Part shown: positions 1-7,809 of the stretch, piece by piece
Layout: every line of letters begins with the position of its first letter
Position numbering within the stretch: the first letter of the stretch is position 1
Assembly: GCF_001418475.1 (NCBI RefSeq)
Contig: NZ_LIQX01000022.1
Location: 1-44,129 of the forward strand
DNA length: 44,129 nt
Origin: Streptomyces ossamyceticus
Lineage (GTDB): Bacteria > Actinomycetota > Actinomycetes > Streptomycetales > Streptomycetaceae
Direction of reading: 5' to 3'
Notes under the pieces: model-generated
Told to the model about the DNA's origin: nothing
What the model saw: the letters and a program-made list of their open reading frames with translations, nothing else
The model's database searches: none
Program-made: the position numbers and the translations under genes

Positions 1-21
1 GACCCTCATGCAAGATCGAGG

Positions 22-1641
22 CTAGCGGGCGCGCTCCACCCTGCGCTCGTCCCACACCGGCTCCGGGGTCTCCCGGACCCGGCCGTCGGAGCCGAAGACG
101 AGATAACGGTCGAACGAACGCGCGAACCAGCGGTCGTGGGTGACCGCGAGCACCGTGCCCTCGAAGGCCTCCAAACCCTCCTGGAGGGCCTCCGCCGACT
201 CCAGGTCGAGGTTGTCGGTCGGCTCGTCGAGGAGCAGGGCGGTGACTCCCTGGAGTTCCAGGAGGAGGATCTGGAAGCGGGCCTGCTGGCCGCCGGAGAG
301 CCGGTCGAAGGGCTGTTCTGCCTGTCTGGTCAGCTCGTAGCGGCGCAGCCGTGACATGGCGGCGCCCCGGTCCTGCGCGTGTTCCTTCCACAGGATGTCG
401 AGCAGGGTCCGCCCCTGAAGCTCCGGATGGGCATGCGTCTGCGCGAAGTGCCCGGGGACGACCCGGGCACCGAGCTTCCACTGGCCCGAGTGGGCCACGT
501 CCTCACCGGCGAGCAGCCGCAGGAAGTGCGACTTGCCAGAGCCGTTGGAGCCGAGGACGGCGACCCGCTCGCCGTAGAAGACCTCCAGGTCGAAGGGTTT
601 CATCAGCCCCGTCAGTTCGAGCCCGGCGCAGGTCACGGCCCGTACGCCGGTACGGCCGCCCTTGAGCCGCATGGTGATGTCCTGCTCGCGCGGCGGCTCG
701 GGCGGCGGCCCGGCCTCCTCGAACTTGCGCAGCCTCGTCTGGGCGGCGGCGTACCGCGAGGCCATCTCATGGCTGACCGCGGCGGCCTGCCGGAGCGTCA
801 GCACGAGCTTCTTCAGCTGGGCGTGCTTCTCGTCCCAGCGGCGGCGCAGTTCCTCGAACCGCTCGAACCGCTGCCGGCGGGCCTCGTGGTACGTGTCGAA
901 CCCGCCGCCGTGGACCCAGGCGTCGGCGCCCGCCGGGCCCGGTTCCACGCTCACGATCTTCTGGGCGGCGCGGGAGAGGAGTTCCCGGTCGTGGGAGACG
1001 AACAGGACGGTCTTGCGGGTCTCCGCGAGCCGTTCCTCCAGCCAGCGCTTGCCGGGGACGTCGAGGTAGTTGTCGGGCTCGTCGAGGAGGAGCACCTCGT
1101 CTGTGCCGCGCAGCAGCGCCTCCAGCACGAGCCGCTTCTGCTCACCGCCGGACAGGGTCCGCACCTGCCGCCACTGCGCCTTCTCGTACGGCATGCCGAG
1201 GGCGGCCGTGGTGCAGATGTCCCACAGGGTCTCGGCCTCGTAGCCACGGACCTCGGCCCAGTCGGAGAGGGCCTGGGCGTAGGCGAGCTGGGCCGCCTCG
1301 TCGTCGACGGTCATGATCCCGTGCTCGGCCGCGTCGACGGCGCGGGCGGCCTCCCTGATGCCGGGCTGCGCCACGGACACGAGCAGGTCCCGGACGGTCG
1401 TCTCGTCGCGTACGGAGCCCACGAACTGGCGCATCACGCCGAGCCCGCCGGTCACGGTGACCGATCCCCCGTGGGGCTTCAGCTCCCCGGAGATCAACCG
1501 CAGCAAGGTGGTCTTCCCGGCGCCGTTGGGACCCACGAGGGCGACCACGGCCCCCTCCCCCACCCGGAACGACACATCGCCGAGCAAGGCCCTCCCGTCG
1601 GGAAGGTAGTACTCCAGATGCGCCGCCTCGAGATATCCCAT
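22..1641 (-). CDS. ABC-F family ATP-binding protein (ribosome-associated type)
   Basis: Two ABC ATPase domains lie in one chain with no membrane segment, the hallmark of the ABC-F family. These soluble proteins act on ribosomes in translation control or antibiotic protection. Domain 1 has Walker A GPNGAGKTT near residue 40, signature LSGGEQKR and Walker B VLLLDEPDNYLD. Domain 2 has GSNGSGKS, LSGGQQARF and ALLLDEPTDNLD. A charged linker rich in R, E and Q separates them, as expected for the interdomain arm. The frame is open to an ATG at 1650, but GGAG lies only 2 nt before that codon and 10 nt before the ATG at 1641, so I use 1641 (539 aa). The gene is monocistronic as far as can be seen. Whether it gives drug resistance cannot be told from sequence. 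Confidence 0.93.
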   Translation of the reverse strand: MGYLEAAHLEYYLPDGRALLGDVSFRVGEGAVVALVGPNGAGKTTLLRLISGELKPHGGSVTVTGGLGVMRQFVGSVRDETTVRDLLVSVAQPGIREAARAVDAAEHGIMTVDDEAAQLAYAQALSDWAEVRGYEAETLWDICTTAALGMPYEKAQWRQVRTLSGGEQKRLVLEALLRGTDEVLLLDEPDNYLDVPGKRWLEERLAETRKTVLFVSHDRELLSRAAQKIVSVEPGPAGADAWVHGGGFDTYHEARRQRFERFEELRRRWDEKHAQLKKLVLTLRQAAAVSHEMASRYAAAQTRLRKFEEAGPPPEPPREQDITMRLKGGRTGVRAVTCAGLELTGLMKPFDLEVFYGERVAVLGSNGSGKSHFLRLLAGEDVAHSGQWKLGARVVPGHFAQTHAHPELQGRTLLDILWKEHAQDRGAAMSRLRRYELTRQAEQPFDRLSGGQQARFQILLLELQGVTALLLDEPTDNLDLESAEALQEGLEAFEGTVLAVTHDRWFARSFDRYLVFGSDGRVRETPEPVWDERRVERAR

Positions 1642-1736
1642 GCGGCGCATTCTCCGAGCCCCGCGAACCCGGAAGCAAACCGATAAGCCACACCGCGGCC
1701 GGCACCTTGGTCACGACACGGGGGGCCAGCTCCCAG

Positions 1737-1945
1737 CACCACGGCCACGGCACCGGGGGGCCAGCGCCCAACACCACGTCCACGGCCACGGCACGGGGGG
1801 AGCCACCCAGCGCCACGGCCACAACATCGGGGGGCACCGCCCAGCACCACGGCCACAACATCCGGGGGCACCGCCCAGCACCACGACCACGGGACGGAGG
1901 GCACCGCCCAGCACCACAGCCGCGACACTGGGTGCACCGCAAGGC
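1737..1945. repeat. Degenerate tandem repeat, about six units of 32-39 bp
   Basis: The consensus is close to CACCACGGCCACAACATCGG followed by GGGGCACCGCCCAG. Units start near 1737, 1772, 1811, 1845, 1879 and 1912 and decay toward the right end. The repeat sits in the 617-bp spacer (1642-2258) between the divergently placed ABC-F gene and the PAP2-DGK gene. Apart from the repeat I see no gene or clear promoter in that spacer. Every frame through it is open because of the high GC content, but the predicted peptides are compositionally biased and resemble nothing known. There are no unique spacers, so it is not a CRISPR array. Confidence 0.75.
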
Positions 1946-2258
1946 ACCCCGGCCACGAGCCCGGAACCACCCGGCGTCTCAGCCGCTGACCGGCGCATGC
2001 CCCCGCCCGGCCATGGACGAGCGTGCGCGCTCCCCCGGCCGCGACAGGGCCGCGCTTCTCCCGCCTCGCCACGGGCGGCCGCGCCTCCGGAGCCGCCTCG
2101 GCGCCCACGCCCACGCCGGCCCCCATCCGCCTCCCGGCGACCGCACCTCCGGGGGCATGTCCCCGCCCCCTTCCGTCCGCATCCGGCTCCGGTGGGCCGG
2201 TGGTCCGAGGGCACCCCCGCCCGACACGGTTTGCGCACCATGGGGTACCCGTGGAGCC

Positions 2259-3746
2259 ATGACCGCAGACGTCGACCTCACCGTCCGCCCGCCGGGCCAC
2301 CACATCCTCCGGGACCGTTTCCTCGCCGCGGACAGCCGCCTCTTCAACGCGGTGGCGACCCGCGACTGGCCGGGCGCCCACCCCATGCTGCCGAGGCTGA
2401 GCCGCGCCGCCAACCACGGCGTCCTCTGGTTCGCCACCGCGGCCGTGATCGCCGCGACCCGCAGCCCGAGGGCCCGCCGGGCCGCCGCCCGCGGCGTGGC
2501 CTCCCTCGCCCTCGCCTCGGCGACGATCAACACCCTCGGCAAGCGCACGGTGCGCCGCCCCCGCCCGGTCCTGGACAACGTCCCCGTCATGCGCCAGCTG
2601 AAGCGCCAGCCGATCACCACGTCGTTCCCGTCGGGTCACTCGGCCTCCGCCGCCGCGTTCGCGACCGGCGTGGCCCTGGAGTCCCGCGGCTGGGGCGCGG
2701 CGGTCGCCCCGCTCGCGACCGCCGTCGCGCTGTCCCGCGTGTACACGGGCGTGCACTTCCCTAGCGACGTCCTGGTCGGCGCCGCGTTCGGCGTGGGCGC
2801 CGCCTACGCAGTCCGGGGCATGGTGCCGACCCGCGACCAGCTGGCGCCCCCCGGCCGCCCCCGCGCGGACGCGCCCGCGCTGCCGGACGGCGAGGGCCTG
2901 GTCATGGTCGCCAACACCGCCTCCGGTACGGCCGACCGGGTACGCGCCCTGCGGGACACCCTCCCCGGCGCCCAGACGGTGGAGTGCGAACCGGAGGACC
3001 TGCGCGCCGAGTTGGAGAAGGCCGCCGCCCACGCCCGGGTGCTCGGTGTGTGCGGTGGCGACGGCACGGTGAACGCCGCCGCCGAGGTCGCCCTGCGCCA
3101 CGGCCTGCCCCTGGCCGTGCTGCCCGGCGGCACGCTCAATCACTTCGCGCACGACCTCGGCGTGGAGGACGTCCGCGATCTCAGCCGCGCCCTGCGCCGG
3201 GGCGAGGCCGTCCGGGTGGACGTGGGCCACTTCCGGTCCGGTGAGACGGAGGGCCATTTCGTCAACACGTTCAGCGTGGGCGTGTACCCGGAGCTGGTGC
3301 GGGAGCGCGAGCGCTGGCAGCGGATGTTCGGCGGCTGGCCGGCCGGGGTGATCGCGGCGGTGCGTGTCCTGCGCTCCGACCGCCACCCGCTCCAGGCCAC
3401 GTTCCAGGGCCGGCCGCGCCCGATCTGGCTGCTGTTCGCGGGCAACGGCACCTACCACCGGCTGGGCCTGGCCCCCGGTCACCGTTTCGACCTCGCCGAC
3501 GGGCTGTTCGACGTCCGTGTGGTGCACGGCGGGCGCCGTCCGGCGCTGCGGCTGCTGGCGGCGGCCCTCGCCGGCCCGCTGACCCGCTCCCCCGCGCACG
3601 CCGCGGTCCGGGTGAACCGGCTCCGCATCGAGGGCGTCACACCGGGCACCCCGCTGGCGTACGACGGCGAAGTCACCGAGGTGCACGGCGATCTGACGCT
3701 GCAGAAGCTCCCGGAGGCGCTCACGGTCTACCGGCCTCTCGGCTGA
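2259..3746 (+). CDS. PAP2 phosphatase / diacylglycerol kinase fusion protein
   Basis: The 495-residue protein joins two lipid enzymes. The N-terminal half is a type 2 phosphatidic acid phosphatase with its three motifs in order: K-R-T-V-R-R-P-R-P, SFPSGHS and SRVYTGVHFPSD. The C-terminal half is a diacylglycerol kinase/LCB5 catalytic domain with the nucleotide-binding GGDGTVNAAAE and a downstream PGGTLNHFAHDLG. Such fusions occur in actinomycetes. The joint presence of a phosphatase and a lipid kinase suggests interconversion of phosphatidate-type and diacylglycerol-type lipids at the membrane, but substrates cannot be read from sequence. The frame is open far upstream through the repeat. I chose the ATG at 2259 because the PAP2 homology begins just after it and a GGAG lies directly before it, although the spacing is short. 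A perfect hairpin terminator follows the stop. Confidence 0.9.
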   Translation: MTADVDLTVRPPGHHILRDRFLAADSRLFNAVATRDWPGAHPMLPRLSRAANHGVLWFATAAVIAATRSPRARRAAARGVASLALASATINTLGKRTVRRPRPVLDNVPVMRQLKRQPITTSFPSGHSASAAAFATGVALESRGWGAAVAPLATAVALSRVYTGVHFPSDVLVGAAFGVGAAYAVRGMVPTRDQLAPPGRPRADAPALPDGEGLVMVANTASGTADRVRALRDTLPGAQTVECEPEDLRAELEKAAAHARVLGVCGGDGTVNAAAEVALRHGLPLAVLPGGTLNHFAHDLGVEDVRDLSRALRRGEAVRVDVGHFRSGETEGHFVNTFSVGVYPELVRERERWQRMFGGWPAGVIAAVRVLRSDRHPLQATFQGRPRPIWLLFAGNGTYHRLGLAPGHRFDLADGLFDVRVVHGGRRPALRLLAAALAGPLTRSPAHAAVRVNRLRIEGVTPGTPLAYDGEVTEVHGDLTLQKLPEALTVYRPLG

Positions 3747-3761
3747 CCCCGGGCGGGCGTT

Positions 3762-3789
3762 GGGCGGGCGGTCCGGCGACCGCCCGCCC
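3762..3789 (+). terminator. Perfect 12-bp stem hairpin after PAP2-DGK gene
   Basis: GGGCGGGCGGTC, loop CGGC, then GACCGCCCGCCC form a perfect stem 15 bp after the stop codon. There is no long T tract, which is usual for terminators in high-GC actinomycetes. Confidence 0.75.
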
Positions 3790-3906
3790 GTTCAGCTGTC
3801 GTCCAACCGCCCACCCATTCAGCCGCGTCCAGTATTCAAGACAGCGGTCTCAATATTCGGCATGGGCGCGTACGGTTCCCCCAGGACCTGGAGAAGGGGA
3901 ACGGCC

Positions 3907-4728
3907 ATGTCGAAAGCGCGGGAGACCGCCGTCTACACGCACGGGCACCACGAGTCGGTACTGCGGTCGCACACCTGGCGGACGGCCGCCAACTCGGCTG
4001 CCTACCTCCTCGGTTCACTGAAGCCGCACATGAAGGTCCTGGACATCGGGTGCGGCCCCGGCACGATCACCGCGGACCTCGCCGCCCTGGTCCCGGACGG
4101 CCACGTCACCGGCGTCGACCACGCCCCCGGCATCCTGGAGCAGGCGCGGGCCACGGCCGCCGAACGGGGCCTGACCAACGTGGACTTCGCGGTCGCCGAC
4201 GTCCACGCGCTGGACCATCCGGACGACACCTTCTGCGTGGTCCACGCGCACCAGGTGCTCCAGCACGTCGGCGACCCCGTGCAGGCGCTGCGCGAGATGG
4301 CGCGGGTGACCAGGCCCGGCGGTCTGATCGCGGTCCGCGACTCGGACTACGCGGCGATGACGTGGTTCCCGCGGTCGGCGGGCATGGACGACTGGCTGGA
4401 CCTGTACCGGCGGGTGGCCCGGGCGAACGGCGGCGAACCGGACGCCGGGCGCCGGCTGAAGTCCTGGGCCCTGCGGGCGGGGCTCACCGACATCACGGCC
4501 ACCTCCTCCACCTGGACGTACTCCACCGCCGAGGAGCGGGCCTGGTGGAGCGGGCTGTGGGCGGACCGCACGGTCGCCTCCGCGTACGCCGCGCGGGCCA
4601 CCGAGGGCTGTCACGCCACCGAGGAGCAGCTGCGGACGATCGAGGCGGCGTGGCGGGAATGGGGGCGGCAGGAGGACGGCTGGTTCGCCGTCCTGCACGG
4701 AGAAATTATCTGCCGCAAGCCCGCCTGA
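3907..4728 (+). CDS. Class I SAM-dependent methyltransferase
   Basis: This 273-residue protein has the Rossmann methyltransferase signature: motif I VLDIGCGPG near residue 40, an acidic motif II region (GVDHAPG), a DVHAL motif and a post-motif segment VTRPGGLIAVRDSD. It resembles the UbiE/Methyltransf_11 group, which methylates small molecules, but the substrate cannot be inferred. I chose the ATG at 3907 over an upstream in-frame start because GGAGAAGGGGAACGGCC precedes it with good spacing and because the family fold starts there. The gene is followed after 42 bp by the small hydrophobic gene with its own strong ribosome binding site, so the two are probably cotranscribed. Confidence 0.88.
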   Translation: MSKARETAVYTHGHHESVLRSHTWRTAANSAAYLLGSLKPHMKVLDIGCGPGTITADLAALVPDGHVTGVDHAPGILEQARATAAERGLTNVDFAVADVHALDHPDDTFCVVHAHQVLQHVGDPVQALREMARVTRPGGLIAVRDSDYAAMTWFPRSAGMDDWLDLYRRVARANGGEPDAGRRLKSWALRAGLTDITATSSTWTYSTAEERAWWSGLWADRTVASAYAARATEGCHATEEQLRTIEAAWREWGRQEDGWFAVLHGEIICRKPA

Positions 4729-4770
4729 ATCCGGGAATTCTGGAAACCCGAACCATCAGGAGGTTCACCG

Positions 4771-4941
4771 ATGGTTCCCATCCTGCTGGTACTGCTGCTG
4801 GCACTGATTCTTTTCGGTGCCGGATTCGCGGTGAAGGTTCTCTGGTACATCGCATTGGCCGTTCTGGTCCTGTGGCTCCTCGGATTCCTGCTGCGCGGTA
4901 CGACCGCAGCCGGGGGCAGGGGCCGCTGGTACAGGTGGTGA
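4771..4941 (+). CDS. Small hydrophobic membrane protein, 56 aa
   Basis: A perfect AGGAGG (4758-4763) sits 7 nt before the ATG. The product begins MVPILLVLLLALILFGAGF and ends in a basic, aromatic tail (RGRWYRW). It contains two closely spaced hydrophobic segments, about residues 2-20 and 23-42, with a single Lys between them. This matches the short hydrophobic protein found in many Streptomyces genomes, of the DUF5670/lmo0937-like kind. Its function is unknown; the family is often described as stress-related, but nothing in this sequence proves that. It lies 42 bp after the methyltransferase stop and converges on gvpK. Confidence 0.8.
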   Translation: MVPILLVLLLALILFGAGFAVKVLWYIALAVLVLWLLGFLLRGTTAAGGRGRWYRW

Positions 4942-4948
4942 AGGAACT

Positions 4949-4986
4949 CCCCGGAGACCGGGCACGATGAACCGCCGAAGGGCGGG
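4949..4986. terminator. Two short GC hairpins between convergent genes
   Basis: CCCGG-AGA-CCGGG (4950-4962) and CCGCC-GAAG-GGCGG (4972-4985) lie in the 46-bp gap between the hydrophobic peptide gene and the convergent gvpK. The stems are only 5 bp, so termination is only suggested. Confidence 0.35.
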
Positions 4987-4987
4987 C

Positions 4988-5269
4988 TCACTCCCTGGGG
5001 AGCAGCGGTCCGAGCGGCCCGAGGTCCAGATTGAGGTCCTCGGGCCGCAGGCCGTAGCGCTCGCGCAGCTCGGTCATCCGGTCGTCCAGCAGCATCAGGG
5101 TGAGCCCGATGCGCTCCTCCTGCTCCTCGGTGAGCTCCCCGGTGTCGAACCGGCGCACCGCCTGCCGCTCCATGAGCTGACGGAGCAGTTCGACCACGGT
5201 GAGGACCAGCTTGACCAGGTCGCGTTCCACCGTGTCGGGTTCCAGTTCGAGACGGTTGCGGCCAGTCAC
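4988..5269 (-). CDS. gvpK: Gas vesicle protein GvpK
   Basis: This 93-residue acidic protein has the GvpK family pattern: an N-terminal helix with LVKLVLTVVELLRQLMERQAV, then RRFDTGELTEEQEERIG and LMLLDDRM. GvpK is a minor accessory protein needed for gas vesicle assembly. It is the last gene of the cluster. Its GTG start overlaps the TGA of gvpS by 4 bp, so translation is coupled. The length is typical for actinomycete GvpK. Confidence 0.93.
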   Translation of the reverse strand: MTGRNRLELEPDTVERDLVKLVLTVVELLRQLMERQAVRRFDTGELTEEQEERIGLTLMLLDDRMTELRERYGLRPEDLNLDLGPLGPLLPRE

Positions 5270-5454
5270 TCGCTGCCTCCCCAGGGTGCGGGCACATTCG
5301 CGTTCACGGAGCTGATGAGCGCGTTCAGGTCGATACGGACGAGGTCGACGTCCGCGATGCGCAGGGTGAGGTCGCCGGTGATGACGACCCCGCCGGCGAG
5401 CAGCCGGTCGAGCAGGTCGACGAGGGCCACCTCCCGGCGTTCTATGACGGTCAC
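5266..5454 (-). CDS. gvpS: Gas vesicle protein GvpS (GvpA/J/M family)
   Basis: This 62-residue protein is built like the core of the gas vesicle structural family: a first amphipathic helix LVDLLDRLLAGGVVITGDL, two short strands (LTLRIADVDLVRIDL) and a second helix start. It lacks the longer C-terminal tail of GvpA and GvpJ. By position between gvpL and gvpK it is the actinomycete GvpS, thought to be a minor shell or nucleation component. The GTG start overlaps the gvpL stop by 4 bp. Confidence 0.9.
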   Translation of the reverse strand: MTVIERREVALVDLLDRLLAGGVVITGDLTLRIADVDLVRIDLNALISSVNANVPAPWGGSE

Positions 5455-6245
5455 GAATTCTCTCCGCTCATGCCATCGGATTCCCTGTCGCCGGGCTCCT
5501 CACCACTGAAGGAATAGGCGGCCCAGGGTCCGGTGAGTTCCACGCGCAATCCGGGTTCCTCGTTCTTCGTGCGGTCCACGAGTTCCACGAACTCCTCGGA
5601 ATTCCGGCGCGGCACCAAATAGGCCGCGTTCAGCACGTTGCGGCCGGGCGCGCCGGAGAGGGCGGAATTCTGGGGTGCGTGCAGCCGGGTGTCCTCCGCG
5701 CATTCCGAGAGGGTCTCGTGCAGTCGGCGGGCGAACCGGTCGGCCTTCTCCCACATCTCCTCGTGAGCCTGCCGACTGCGCCGCCGCTGCCGCAGATAGT
5801 CCCGCCCGCTGGTGACCTTCGCCGGCTCCCGGGGCTGTTCCTCGGCCTCCGGTTCCGCGTACACCTTGACGCCCCACTCCACCCGGCCCGACAGCCGGTC
5901 CAGGGTGCGCAGGAAGCCCTCCTCGCGGGCCTCCAGCATGACCCGTACGCCGCTGTCGTCGTGGAAGACGGTGCCGAGGCGCAGCGGGAGCGGGGTGGTG
6001 ACCACGGTGAGCGCGTCGATCACGTTCTGGTGGGCGTGGGCGGTCTCGGTCAGCCAGTCGAGGTCCTCCAGGTGGGCGCGGAGCGGCTGCTCCGCGAAGT
6101 CCCGCTCGGGCACCTCGCTGACGACGGCGATCAGGTCGTGGTGGCGCAGCAGCCGGGGAGGGGCACCCCCGACCCCCGTGATCTGGGACTGGAGCGGCGC
6201 GTCGAAGGGCCTGCACACGGCGTACACGTAGCGCAGTCCGGTCAT
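5451..6245 (-). CDS. gvpL: Gas vesicle protein GvpL (GvpL/GvpF family)
   Basis: The 264-residue product starts with the family signature (RYVYAVCRPFD) and carries LLRHHDLIAVVSEVPERDF and the TTPLPLRLGTVF segment. GvpL/GvpF proteins help nucleate gas vesicles and bind shell subunits. It is the second family member in this cluster; gvpF lies upstream. The ATG overlaps the gvpJ stop by 4 bp and the stop overlaps the gvpS start by 4 bp. Confidence 0.93.
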   Translation of the reverse strand: MTGLRYVYAVCRPFDAPLQSQITGVGGAPPRLLRHHDLIAVVSEVPERDFAEQPLRAHLEDLDWLTETAHAHQNVIDALTVVTTPLPLRLGTVFHDDSGVRVMLEAREEGFLRTLDRLSGRVEWGVKVYAEPEAEEQPREPAKVTSGRDYLRQRRRSRQAHEEMWEKADRFARRLHETLSECAEDTRLHAPQNSALSGAPGRNVLNAAYLVPRRNSEEFVELVDRTKNEEPGLRVELTGPWAAYSFSGEEPGDRESDGMSGENS

Positions 6246-6607
6246 GAGGGCTCCTCTCTGGCACGGCCGCGCTCGACGGCCGGCTCCGGCTCACGCCGGG
6301 GACGGCCGTCGTCCAGCTCGGCGAGCCGGGCGCGCAACTCGGCGTTCTCCCGGGAGAGTTCGTCGCGGCGGGCGTGCGACGACAGGGCCGGGTCGGTCTC
6401 CCACCAGTCGATCCCCATCTCCTTCGCCTTGTCGACGGAGGCGACGATGAGGCGCAGTTTGATGGTGAGCAGTTCGATGTCGAGCAGGTTGATCCGGATG
6501 TCGCCCGCGATCACCAGACCTTTGTCCAGTACACGCTCCAGGATGTCGGCGAGGTTGGCGCTGCCGTTCTGGCCGTACGGCTCGGGGACTCGGCTGGGGA
6601 AGGTCAC
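6242..6607 (-). CDS. gvpJ: Gas vesicle protein GvpJ (GvpA-like minor component)
   Basis: The 121-residue protein has the GvpA-type core at about residues 17-65 (LADILERVLDKGLVIAGDI, then LLDIELLTIKLRLIVASVDKA), followed by IDWWETDP and an Arg/Glu-rich coiled tail. The aromatic IDWW motif and the tail distinguish GvpJ-type minor shell proteins from the main subunit GvpA. A GTG start overlaps the gvpZ stop by 4 bp. Confidence 0.92.
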   Translation of the reverse strand: MTFPSRVPEPYGQNGSANLADILERVLDKGLVIAGDIRINLLDIELLTIKLRLIVASVDKAKEMGIDWWETDPALSSHARRDELSRENAELRARLAELDDGRPRREPEPAVERGRAREEPS

Positions 6608-7809
6608 CGGCGGCTCCCGCCCACGGCGGCCTGTTCCTCGTCCTCATAGTCGTACGGTTCCTCGTCGCTGTCCTCCTCGACGTCGTCCTCGTACGCGTCC
6701 TCCGCCTCGTCGGGGTCCTCGGAGTCCTCCTCGTACGCGTCCTCGGCGTCCTCGTCGTCCGCGTACGCGTCCTCGTCGGCCTCGTCGGCGTCCCGGGGCT
6801 CGTCGTCGGCCTCCTCGTCGTCGTAGGCGCCCTCGTCGTCCTCGTAGGCGTCCTCGCGTTCGTCGCGGGCCTCGTCGTCGTCACGGGACTCTTCGCGCTC
6901 CTCGTCCGCCACCACGTCCTCGTGGGAGCGCACGACCTCGCCGTCACGGATCTCCCCGCGCCAGCCTTCCTCCGCTTCACCCTTAAGAGTGACAAAGCGG
7001 GCGAAATGTTTGAGGTCGAGCCGAGCACGGCGGCCCTGGGCGCGCCAGAGGTTGCCGGTCTTCTCGAACAGGCCCTTCGGGTAGTACTCGATCACCAGCA
7101 GCACCCGCGTGAGGTTGTCCGCGAGCTCGTGGAAGGAGACCGTGCCCTTCGTGGTGCCCTTGGCGCCCTCGGACGTCCAGGTGATCCGGTCATCGGGCAC
7201 TTGTTCGGTCGTGTGCGCCTTCCAGCTGCGGTTGGACCAGAAGACCTTCAGCTGCCAGTCGGAGTGGGTGTCGTCGGCCCGGCCGGCGCTCTTGACGCCC
7301 TTGGCGAAGGTGCTGAAGTCCTGGTAGCGGGTCCACCGGTCGTACGCGGTGCGCACGGGCACCCCCACGTCGACGGACTCCAGGATCACGGTGGGCTTGC
7401 TGCCCGCCCCGCCCCCGCGGCCGCCCTTGCCGCCGAGGTTCTTCAGGGCGCCCAGCACGTTGTCCTTGGCCCGGCCCGCGCCCACCTCCAGGGCGGTGCG
7501 CAGCGGCCCCTTGCCCTCGGCGAGCTTGCGGCCGCCCTCCAGGGCGAGCTGGGCGAAGCCGGGGCTGTTGCCGTCGGCGATGTCGTTCAGCTTGCCGGTG
7601 GTCTCGCCGAGCTTGCGGCCCAGGCCGACCAGCATCCGCTGGGCCTGCGCGGCCAGGAACTCCCGCGCCTCCTCCTTCAGATGATCGACGGCGGGGCTGT
7701 GGGCGAGGTCGGACAGCGGGGTGCCGTTCGCCGCGCCCTTCGCCGAGTCGGTCGCGCCCTTCGCCGTCCTCGTCGCGCGGCCGGTCGCCGCGCCCAGGGT
7801 GTCAGTCAT
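6604..7809 (-). CDS. gvpZ: GvpZ: SRPBCC-domain gas vesicle cluster protein with acidic tail
   Basis: The 401-residue product corresponds to the actinomycete-specific gvpZ by position and architecture. Residues 1-130 are Ala/Gly/Lys-rich helices (GRATRTAKGATDSAKGAANG). Residues ~135-285 form an SRPBCC/polyketide-cyclase-like domain, with the opening strand VILESVDVGVPVRTAYDRW and a segment containing DRITWTSEG. Residues ~300-395 are a run of Asp/Glu interrupted by Tyr, Ala and Arg, repeating EDAYEDD-like units. The SRPBCC fold binds hydrophobic ligands in other proteins; its ligand here is unknown. I used the ATG at 7809, which overlaps gvpY by 8 bp; the frame is open further upstream only because of GC content. 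Confidence 0.85.
   Translation of the reverse strand: MTDTLGAATGRATRTAKGATDSAKGAANGTPLSDLAHSPAVDHLKEEAREFLAAQAQRMLVGLGRKLGETTGKLNDIADGNSPGFAQLALEGGRKLAEGKGPLRTALEVGAGRAKDNVLGALKNLGGKGGRGGGAGSKPTVILESVDVGVPVRTAYDRWTRYQDFSTFAKGVKSAGRADDTHSDWQLKVFWSNRSWKAHTTEQVPDDRITWTSEGAKGTTKGTVSFHELADNLTRVLLVIEYYPKGLFEKTGNLWRAQGRRARLDLKHFARFVTLKGEAEEGWRGEIRDGEVVRSHEDVVADEEREESRDDDEARDEREDAYEDDEGAYDDEEADDEPRDADEADEDAYADDEDAEDAYEEDSEDPDEAEDAYEDDVEEDSDEEPYDYEDEEQAAVGGSRR

Noticed and set aside
1737-1945. CRISPR array
   Set aside because: The units are contiguous and degenerate, without unique spacers, and no cas genes are present.
2243-2247. SigB -10 (GGGTA) just before the PAP2-DGK start
   Set aside because: The only upstream GTTT is 10 nt away instead of 14-16, and the element lies 12 bp from the ATG. 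It is probably chance.
1494-3686. 730-residue minus-strand frame across the repeat and PAP2-DGK gene
   Set aside because: It is antisense to clearly homologous PAP2 and DGK domains, is rich in Arg/Gly/Ala and carries no recognisable motif. It is a GC-driven shadow frame.
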